Source: Dehalococcoidia bacterium
GTDB taxonomy: Bacteria > Chloroflexota > Dehalococcoidia > JACVQG01
Direction of reading: 5' to 3'
NCBI GenBank assembly: GCA_015661045.1
Contig: JACVQG010000129.1
Location: 1-5,093 of the forward strand
DNA length: 5,093 bases
Below, piece after piece: positions 1 through 4,168 of the stretch (positions are counted from its first letter, which is position 1; each line of letters starts with the position of its first letter). The notes beneath the pieces are model-generated. The model was not told the DNA's origin and did no database searches. It saw nothing but the letters and a program-made list of their open reading frames with translations. Position numbers and translations under genes: made by a program.

Positions 1-1658
1 TTAGCGCCCTCTGCTTTCAACTTGTCTGCAATCTGCTGGCGTAGCAGCTTTTTATCCACCTTATCATGGACTGTGACCGGCATAATATCCACCAACTCCA
101 GACGTTCTGGCAGCTTATATGTCGCCAATCCCTGGGCCGCAAGGAAAGATGTTACCTCTTCCAGTGTCAAGGTCTTTCCTGGTTTTGGCTTTATATAGGC
201 GCATGTTCTCTCGCCAAGCCGCGGGTCGGGCATACCGACAATAGCCACATTCTCTACCTTGGGGTGTTTAAGCAACGGCTCCTCGATCTCCACCGGGACA
301 ATCGTCATGCCACCACGTCTTATCCACTCCTTAATACGGCCGGTTATCATATAGTCACCGGCCTTGTCCTGGACAGCTAAATCCCCGGTGCGGAAAAAGC
401 CGTCGTTAGTAAATGATAGCGCATTCTCCTGGGGGTTTTTATAGTACCCACGAAAGACGTGGGGACCTCTGGTAACCAGCTCACCCTGCTCTCCCCGGGG
501 CACTTCGTTCCCATCTGAGTCAATAATTTTAAATTCGTCATCCGGGCAGCAAGGCCGGCCAACACTATGGAATCCCATTTCAAATGGGTCATCGAGGCGA
601 GTCCGGATACTGGGCCCTTCCGCCATGCCATAGCCTCGAGTAATCTTGCAGGTAGCGGGCATTTTTTCCCTCAGGGCCTTGAGCAGCTCTGGCGCTAGAT
701 ACCCTACTCCACACATAATATTACGTAAGGAACTTATATCATATTTGTTCCACTCCGGGAAGCTCAAAATGTCAACGACGTTAGTTGGGGCCATCAGAAT
801 GTGCGTCACTTTATCCCGCTGGATAGCTTTAGCTAACGCTTCAGCGCTGGTGGTGGTGTTCAAAACGATTGTGCCGCCATTAGCCAGAAAACCGATGGCC
901 CGCCCCAGGGAGGCATTAAGCGCAATCGGCAGCGAGATTAGACCTACCGCTGTGCTGTCGTACCCCAACTGCCTGGCCTGGGTTGAGGAAACCAGGATAT
1001 AATCATTGTGGGTGCGTGGCACACCCTTGGGCAAACCCGTAGTTCCCCCTGTGTGGAGTATCTGGGCGACATCAGTGCCTTTTTGTTTGAATTGAGCCAG
1101 ATAGTCTGCCGGATATTTCTTTTCCAGCGGAGTCTCCATAACCTGATTTAATGAAATAGTCCCATCAGGCACGGGGTCGCCTACCACCAATACATGCTTT
1201 AGCTTGGGCACATCCGGCATAATCTCCTTGACCATCTGTGGATAACTGAACTTACCGAACTCTCTGGGGACAATAATAGCTACGGCATCGGTTAACTTCG
1301 CCAGATGCCTCACTTCGATTGAACGAAACTGGGGAACTGTCAGAGTTACGACCAGGCCGGCTCGCAAAATTCCAAAATACGCGATTATAAACTCCGGCCA
1401 GTTGGGTAACTGAATAAGAACAGCATCATCCTGCTTCAGGCCCATCTCTCGTAGCTTCAAGGCGACGCGGTCCGCTTTAAGACTAAGCTCGGCAAAAGTT
1501 ACCTTCCGGCCATCCTCGGAAATAATAGCAACTTTATCGGGTTTGGCTTTTACAGACGGCTCAATAAAATCCCCCAGGCTTTTACCTGTCCAGTATCCTT
1601 TAGCTACATATTTTTTTGCCGATTCTTCATCCCAGGGTACAAATCCTGATAATGGCAT
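1..1658 (-). CDS. AMP-forming aryl/acyl-acid ligase, EntE/DhbE-like (3' end cut by window edge)
   Basis: This member of the adenylate-forming (ANL) superfamily would activate a carboxylic acid with ATP to an acyl-adenylate and pass it to CoA or a carrier thiol in the cytoplasm. I translated 552 codons with no internal stop. The N-terminus (GFVPWDEESAKKYVAKGYW) closely resembles 2,3-dihydroxybenzoate-AMP ligases. Visible motifs are the ATP-binding loop HTGGTTGLPKGV (202-213), PRTHNDYI (214-221, as in EntE/DhbE), YGMAEG (343-348), FRTGDL (422-427), the hinge region GRIKEWIRRGG (440-450) and the C-terminal catalytic lysine in TVHDKVDKK (about K533). The usual TPSGK sequence reads TVHDK, but the lysine is kept. 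The last codon in the window is incomplete; the TAA visible at bases 3-1 is out of frame, so the true stop lies just outside. The ATG at 1658 has an AGGAGGTG site at good spacing. No siderophore genes are visible, so a catabolic aryl or branched acid is as likely a substrate as dihydroxybenzoate. The family is sure; the substrate is unknown. Confidence 0.93.
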   Translation of the reverse strand, partial: MPLSGFVPWDEESAKKYVAKGYWTGKSLGDFIEPSVKAKPDKVAIISEDGRKVTFAELSLKADRVALKLREMGLKQDDAVLIQLPNWPEFIIAYFGILRAGLVVTLTVPQFRSIEVRHLAKLTDAVAIIVPREFGKFSYPQMVKEIMPDVPKLKHVLVVGDPVPDGTISLNQVMETPLEKKYPADYLAQFKQKGTDVAQILHTGGTTGLPKGVPRTHNDYILVSSTQARQLGYDSTAVGLISLPIALNASLGRAIGFLANGGTIVLNTTTSAEALAKAIQRDKVTHILMAPTNVVDILSFPEWNKYDISSLRNIMCGVGYLAPELLKALREKMPATCKITRGYGMAEGPSIRTRLDDPFEMGFHSVGRPCCPDDEFKIIDSDGNEVPRGEQGELVTRGPHVFRGYYKNPQENALSFTNDGFFRTGDLAVQDKAGDYMITGRIKEWIRRGGMTIVPVEIEEPLLKHPKVENVAIVGMPDPRLGERTCAYIKPKPGKTLTLEEVTSFLAAQGLATYKLPERLELVDIMPVTVHDKVDKKLLRQQIADKLKAEGA

Positions 1659-1663
1659 GGAAA

Positions 1664-1671
1664 CACCTCCT
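1664..1671 (-). promoter_or_regulatory. Ribosome binding site of the ligase gene
   Basis: On the minus strand this reads AGGAGGTG, five bases before the ATG at 1658 (spacer TTTCC). It is a near-perfect Shine-Dalgarno sequence and fixes this start codon. Confidence 0.85.
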
Positions 1672-1729
1672 GCTAAAAATTCGTCATCCCTATTCATCGT
1701 GCCTCAGTAAAGGGGTATTTAGTAGAACA

Positions 1730-1758
1730 ATCCTAATCTTGGTTGGCCCGCTTGTCAA
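1730..1758 (-). promoter_or_regulatory. Sigma70-type promoter of the ligase gene
   Basis: The minus strand shows TTGACA (1758-1753), a spacer of exactly 17 bases, then TAGGAT (1735-1730). The -35 box is consensus and the -10 box differs from TATAAT at two positions. Transcription would start near 1724, leaving an untranslated leader of about 65 bases before the ATG at 1658. I saw no convincing hairpin or riboswitch in that leader. The promoter lies outside the repeat elements that begin at 1793. Confidence 0.6.
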
Positions 1759-1792
1759 TATATAAGCCCATTCAAGCCGCAGGGTATTTGCA

Positions 1793-1960
1793 TTGTCATG
1801 CTGGAGTCCCGATGAATCGGGACGAAGCATCTCAGGGTGGGGAATGTGCCACCTTATTGTTATTATTTAGTATCCTGGACATAAGATTGTTTACGCTTTT
1901 CTACCCCCTCCCTGAGATCCTTCGTCGTCCCGATAACTCGTGACTCCTCCAGGATGACAA
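1793..1960. repeat. MITE-like non-coding element with 45-51-base terminal inverted repeats
   Basis: The element starts TTGTCAT (1793-1799) and ends ATGACAA (1954-1960). The left arm (1793-1837) matches the reverse complement of the right arm (1910-1960) over nearly its whole length, sharing TTGTCAT-CTGGA, ATCGGGAC, GAAG and ATCTCAGGG blocks with small gaps. The left arm contains a perfect hairpin, GTCCCGAT/ATCGGGAC (1806-1813 and 1816-1823). The 72 bases between the arms are non-coding. The structure suits a small non-autonomous mobile element or an intergenic repeat amplified in its genome. No transposase is present. Whether it is multicopy cannot be seen here. Confidence 0.75.
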
Positions 1961-1994
1961 GAGAGTGTCTATTTTCAGAGCAATCCCCCATGCA

Positions 1995-2009
1995 CCGATG
2001 AATCGGGAC
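1995..2009. repeat. Third copy of the CCGATGAATCGGGAC palindrome
   Basis: This 15-base match to the hairpin in the left arm of the neighbouring element (1809-1823) includes the palindrome CCGATGAATCGG. It may be a decayed fragment of the same repeat family or the edge of a larger composite repeat. Confidence 0.5.
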
Positions 2010-2042
2010 ACCATAAAGTATGAAAATATAGCTGGCCCTCCC

Positions 2043-2113
2043 TGTCATTCCGAACTTGATTCGGAATCCAGGTGGGGTGGTGTGACTGGATTCCCGCCTG
2101 AGCGGGAATGACA
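2043..2113. repeat. Compact double-hairpin palindromic repeat bounded by TGTCATTC/GAATGACA
   Basis: This 71-base element has arms at 2043-2071 and 2086-2113. Each starts TGTCATTCC and ends GGAATCCAG when read inward. Each arm is also a hairpin in itself: ATTCCGAA/TTCGGAAT on the left and ATTCCCGC/GCGGGAAT on the right. The arms flank a GT-rich loop of 14 bases. This is the architecture of repetitive extragenic palindromes and small MITEs. Its ends share the TGTCAT signature with the element at 1793-1960, so the two probably belong to related families. It could affect transcription or RNA stability upstream of the toxin-antitoxin operon, but nothing shows that directly. Confidence 0.75.
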
Positions 2114-2189
2114 ATAGAGTCACATTGCGGCCGTCTCCAACATGTTTGATGATGGATTAAGGCTCCATATAAGCTTATTCAATTACGGT

Positions 2190-2218
2190 TTGACGTTGTG
2201 ATGGTATGCTGTTATGCT
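2190..2218 (+). promoter_or_regulatory. Probable promoter of the toxin-antitoxin operon
   Basis: TTGACG (2190-2195) is followed by a 17-base spacer and TATGCT (2213-2218). The predicted transcription start is near 2225, at the very edge of the ribosome binding site, so the leader would be unusually short at about 12 bases. An upstream promoter remains possible. Confidence 0.45.
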
Positions 2219-2220
2219 GT
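2205..2220 (+). repeat. Tandem TATGCTGT repeat, candidate antitoxin operator
   Basis: Two perfect back-to-back copies of TATGCTGT occupy 2205-2212 and 2213-2220. The second copy overlaps the proposed -10 box. Ribbon-helix-helix antitoxins commonly bind short repeats at their own promoter, so this is a reasonable autoregulatory operator. Eight-base spacing is less than one helical turn, and chance is possible. Confidence 0.35.
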
Positions 2221-2224
2221 TTTT

Positions 2225-2233
2225 GGGAGGTGA
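2225..2233 (+). promoter_or_regulatory. Ribosome binding site of the antitoxin gene
   Basis: GGGAGGTGA is a strong Shine-Dalgarno sequence. Its GGAGG core is six bases before the ATG at 2237 and supports that start. Confidence 0.8.
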
Positions 2234-2236
2234 CCG

Positions 2237-2476
2237 ATGGTTGATGGTCCAGTTTATAAAAAGTTGACATTAAGCCTGCACCCTGAGGAGTATGAAGTCT
2301 TGCGTTTCGCAGCATTTAAGAGGAAAACATCTATCGCCGGGGTGGCTCGCGAGTTAATCCGCGAACTTCTAGAGGACGAGGATGACATCCGAGACGGGAT
2401 GAAGGCCCTGGAAGAAAAAGGGGATACTATGGACTGGGAGACCTTTAAAAGGGACCATCTTGGCCTACAAGGTTGA
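2237..2476 (+). CDS. Ribbon-helix-helix antitoxin of a RelE/ParE-type module
   Basis: This small acidic protein of 79 residues should neutralise the toxin encoded immediately downstream and repress its own operon. The N-terminal half reads as a ribbon-helix-helix DNA-binding fold: strand KKLTLSL (8-14), helix from PEEYEVLRFAAFKRK, then helix SIAGVARELIRELLE. The C-terminal half is rich in D and E and contains MDWETFKRDHLG, typical of the tail by which RelB/ParD-like antitoxins wrap the toxin. Its last 17 bases overlap the toxin gene, implying translational coupling. The start is supported by GGGAGGTGA. The assignment rests on fold pattern, size and the toxin partner; I cannot name the exact antitoxin subfamily. 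Confidence 0.82.
   Translation: MVDGPVYKKLTLSLHPEEYEVLRFAAFKRKTSIAGVARELIRELLEDEDDIRDGMKALEEKGDTMDWETFKRDHLGLQG
2447..2454 (+). promoter_or_regulatory. Ribosome binding site deciding the TTG start of the toxin
   Basis: AAAAGGGA lies within the antitoxin coding sequence, five bases before the TTG at 2460. It is moderate in strength and, with the TTG codon, suggests low or coupled translation of the toxin. Confidence 0.5.
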
Positions 2477-2723
2477 GATCCACCAGGCCGCTCAGAAGCA
2501 GATACTATCTCTTCCAGAAGAGGCCCAAAACAGAGTTGCGCTGGTTATCGACAGCCTTGCAGAAAATCCCAGACCAGTTGGTTGTAAAAAACTGAGAGAT
2601 ACGGACCTATGGAGAGTCAGGGTAGGTATGTACAGGATAGGTTATACCATTGAAGACAACAACAAACTTGTAAAAGTCGTAAAAGTGGCTACCCGGCGAG
2701 AAAATACATATAAAGGGCTATGA
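2460..2723 (+). CDS. relE: RelE/ParE-superfamily toxin (TTG start)
   Basis: This basic protein of 87 residues has the RelE hallmarks: YKVEIHQAAQKQILSLP at the N-terminus, then ENPRP (35-39), KKLRDTDLWRVRVGMYRIGY (43-62) and a C-terminal VATRRENTYKGL. RelE-type toxins cleave mRNA in the ribosome, whereas ParE relatives poison gyrase. The basic residues K43, K44, R52, R54, R59, R79 and R80 plus the terminal Y84 fit RelE-like mRNA cleavage better, but this is not decisive. The start must be TTG at 2460: no ATG, GTG or earlier start fits, the first in-frame ATG is mid-domain, and AAAAGGGA lies five bases upstream. The weak start inside the antitoxin gene should keep toxin below antitoxin. Its TGA overlaps the stop region of the convergent mutase gene. 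Confidence 0.9.
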   Translation: MAYKVEIHQAAQKQILSLPEEAQNRVALVIDSLAENPRPVGCKKLRDTDLWRVRVGMYRIGYTIEDNNKLVKVVKVATRRENTYKGL

Positions 2724-3119
2724 GTGAACTCCAGACTTTATGTAATCTACCACGCCCTGGGCCGGGTCGCCTGGCCCCACAACCAGACCCACCCCCATTT
2801 TCTTAAGCTCCAACACTTCGTCCTCGGGAATAATGCCGCCAAAGACCACCCGCATGTTGTTAAGGCTACGCTTTTTTAACTGTTTCATAAGCTCATCGGC
2901 GATATAGATATGCGCCCCGCCATAGGAGCTGACTCCAATAACATCTACATCCTCCTGGATAGCGGCATTTACAATCTCTTCAGGAGTATAGAAGCGCATA
3001 TAGACCACCTCAATACCGGCGTCCCGTAACACCGCGGCGATATATTTGACACCGCGGTCGTGGGCATCGGTAATCCTCTTGGTCAGCAGAACACGGATTT
3101 TTTCATCTTGTTGATTCAT
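2718..3119 (-). CDS. B12-binding small subunit of a methylmalonyl-CoA-mutase-type enzyme
   Basis: This 133-residue protein is a stand-alone cobalamin-binding domain that would hold adenosylcobalamin and pair with the catalytic subunit encoded at 4163-5093. The base-off signature is present: DAHDRG at 18-23 (D18, the cobalt-ligating H20, G23), then S64 of GVSSYGGAH about 41 residues later, then G94-G95 of VFGGIIPEDE. The C-terminal VVGPGDPAQGVVDYI matches the family's usual GPGTP ending. The common SSL of the second motif reads SSY here and DGHDRG reads DAHDRG; both keep the essential residues. Length is normal for split mutases (about 130-140). The ATG at 3119 has AAGGAG at good spacing. The stop is TAG at 2720-2718, inside the end of the convergent toxin gene. 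The family is sure, but whether the substrate is methylmalonyl-CoA is not. Confidence 0.93.
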   Translation of the reverse strand: MNQQDEKIRVLLTKRITDAHDRGVKYIAAVLRDAGIEVVYMRFYTPEEIVNAAIQEDVDVIGVSSYGGAHIYIADELMKQLKKRSLNNMRVVFGGIIPEDEVLELKKMGVGLVVGPGDPAQGVVDYIKSGVHS

Positions 3120-3123
3120 GTTG

Positions 3124-3134
3124 TCTCCTTAATG
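3124..3134 (-). repeat. Direct repeat copy 1, between mrr and the mutase small subunit
   Basis: CATTAAGGAGA on the minus strand matches 4158-4168 exactly. It contains the small-subunit ribosome binding site. The pair brackets the mrr gene. This could be a trace of the insertion, or two similar ribosome binding sites. Confidence 0.5.
3125..3130 (-). promoter_or_regulatory. Ribosome binding site of the mutase small subunit
   Basis: The minus strand reads AAGGAG with a five-base spacer (ACAAC) to the ATG at 3119. The site is embedded in CATTAAGGAGA (3134-3124), an 11-base sequence repeated exactly at the end of the large-subunit gene. Confidence 0.75.
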
Positions 3135-3190
3135 AGATTGACATTACTTACCGACAATGATGCCATGTCTACCGGATGGGGTGGACTACC

Positions 3191-4105
3191 CTAATCCCCT
3201 AGAAAATAGTCCGAGTCTATTTTCTTCATCTGGTATATTGCCCCTTGGTTAAGTCCGACGTTGTATTCAATCATCAAATCTGCAAGCAGGTTCCCATCAA
3301 TCAGTATGATTTTACTCTCAATTCCCTTGACAAAAGCTTTTGCTTCTTCCGAAAAACCAGAGGTGGTCATGAATACGCCTTTTCTCGCATGTTTTCCTTG
3401 GAGAGCGCCAGCGAAACTCTGCACGTCTGGTCTTCCGACCGTATTCTCCCATCTCTTTGCCTGAATATACACCATTTCCAGCCCTAGCCGGTCCTCATTG
3501 ATAACACCGTCAACACCCTCATCACCTGTCCGCCCAATAGCTTTACCCGCATCTGCACGGCTTCCACCATAGCCCATTTTTACCAACAGGTCTACAACTA
3601 TGTTTTCAAATAAGCTCGGTGGGCTTTTCTTTATTTGTTGTAAAAGGTCACTGGCTAAGTCGTCTTTCAACCTACGGTAGGCACCCTCAATGATTTCTGC
3701 GGGAGTTTTCCCTTGTTCGGATTTTTCATCGGTGACCTGTTGGTTTTCCGATCCCGCTTTTCTCAAAGTGCGGAATGCTCTAAATTCATCGAACTGGTTT
3801 AAGAAATTCAAGTTAATACTGGGGTGATTTTGTTTTAATACGTCTAGGCCTCGCTTAGTGATTTTAAAATATCCACGGCGTGTTTGCTCCAAAAGACCTG
3901 CCTTCACTAGATAGGTTCGAGCCCAACCGACTCGATTATTAAAAACCTCCTGCTGACCACTCGGTAATAACTCCTTAATTTCGGCATCAGTCAATTTGAA
4001 ACCTTCGGCAATTGCATCAAAAGCTTGCCTTACTGAATGTTCTTCTTGGTCTGCAGTGAACTTCAATAAAGGCAGCATTAACTTCTGGTAATCGGGTATG
4101 GCCAT
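3191..4105 (-). CDS. mrr: Mrr-family type IV (modification-dependent) restriction endonuclease
   Basis: The protein is 304 residues, the same length as E. coli Mrr, which cuts DNA carrying foreign adenine or cytosine methylation and can be triggered by stress. The N-terminal winged-helix recognition domain spans roughly 1-95 (PDYQKLMLPLLKF, then NNRVGWARTYLVKAGLLEQ and RGYFKITKRG). A charged linker follows to about 155. The C-terminal PD-(D/E)xK nuclease domain has FEN (166-168), MGYGG (177-181), GRTGDEGVDGVI (191-202, catalytic D199) and the QAK core (Q215, K217) followed by RWENTVGRP. TTSGF (247-251) and the terminal KIDSDYF also match Mrr. All catalytic positions I can identify are intact, so it looks functional. 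It lies 57 bases after the large and 71 bases before the small mutase gene, on the same strand. Hand counts on five lines give about 41% GC against about 51% in the large-subunit gene, which fits acquisition by transfer. No methyltransferase or specificity gene accompanies it. Confidence 0.95.
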   Translation of the reverse strand: MAIPDYQKLMLPLLKFTADQEEHSVRQAFDAIAEGFKLTDAEIKELLPSGQQEVFNNRVGWARTYLVKAGLLEQTRRGYFKITKRGLDVLKQNHPSINLNFLNQFDEFRAFRTLRKAGSENQQVTDEKSEQGKTPAEIIEGAYRRLKDDLASDLLQQIKKSPPSLFENIVVDLLVKMGYGGSRADAGKAIGRTGDEGVDGVINEDRLGLEMVYIQAKRWENTVGRPDVQSFAGALQGKHARKGVFMTTSGFSEEAKAFVKGIESKIILIDGNLLADLMIEYNVGLNQGAIYQMKKIDSDYFLGD

Positions 4106-4116
4106 ATAAACACCAT

Positions 4117-4121
4117 TCCTT
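4117..4121 (-). promoter_or_regulatory. Weak ribosome binding site of mrr
   Basis: The minus strand reads AAGGA, eleven bases before the ATG at 4105. Spacing is longer than ideal, so mrr is probably translated less efficiently than the mutase genes, which have AAGGAG-type sites close to their starts. Confidence 0.4.
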
Positions 4122-4132
4122 CATCTCTGAGA

Positions 4133-4150
4133 TTACAAAACATCTTCCAT
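4133..4150 (-). other. Five-codon reading frame after a strong ribosome binding site (MEDVL)
   Basis: The AAGGAG overlapping the large-subunit stop is followed, after eight bases, by ATG and a frame that ends with TAA after only five codons (MEDVL). It looks like a stranded initiation signal: in this operon type the site would normally serve the small-subunit gene. It is not proposed as a functional peptide gene. It might keep ribosomes moving toward mrr, whose own site is weak. Confidence 0.35.
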
Positions 4151-4157
4151 GAAATAT

Positions 4158-4168
4158 TCTCCTTAATG
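4158..4168 (-). repeat. Direct repeat copy 2, at the end of the mutase large subunit
   Basis: CATTAAGGAGA on the minus strand covers the last codon (CAT), the TAA stop and an AAGGAG site of the large-subunit gene. It is the partner of the copy at 3124-3134, 1,034 bases away. Confidence 0.5.

Larger units (their letters stand above)
1659..2236. other. Intergenic region between divergent genes, repeat-bearing
   Basis: This 578-base stretch has no credible gene. Open frames across it are made of palindromic repeat sequence and match no family I recognise. It holds the ligase promoter and leader (1659-1758), a long inverted-repeat element (1793-1960), a short related palindrome (1995-2009), a compact double-hairpin element (2043-2113) and the toxin-antitoxin promoter region (2190-2233). 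In 2116-2189 I see nothing specific. Confidence 0.75.

Noticed and set aside
1..3. TAA stop on the minus strand at the left edge, apparently closing the ligase gene
   Set aside because: It is out of frame with the ATG at 1658. In frame, the last full codon is GCT at 5-3, followed by an incomplete AA- codon, so the gene continues past the window.
66..1002. Plus- and minus-strand open frames of 84-118 codons inside the ligase gene (66-380, 377-631, 646-1002)
   Set aside because: The minus-strand frame across the whole region gives a continuous protein with all ligase motifs. The others show no family resemblance and are shadows.
1659..1724. Riboswitch or attenuator in the ligase leader
   Set aside because: The leader is about 65 bases with no convincing stem or known riboswitch core.
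1793..2113. CRISPR array
   Set aside because: The repeats are inverted and unevenly spaced, with no regular direct repeats, spacers or cas genes.
1743..2123. Open frames at 1743-1943 (plus) and 1863-2123 (minus)
   Set aside because: Both run through the inverted-repeat elements, lack a convincing ribosome binding site and translate palindromic repeat sequence.
3140..3190. Terminator between mrr and the mutase small subunit
   Set aside because: Only a weak GGGT/ACCC pairing is present on the minus strand with no following T-run, which is not enough for a terminator call.
3245..3487. Plus-strand open frames of 80 and 67 codons opposite mrr
   Set aside because: They are antisense shadows of the well-supported nuclease domain of Mrr.
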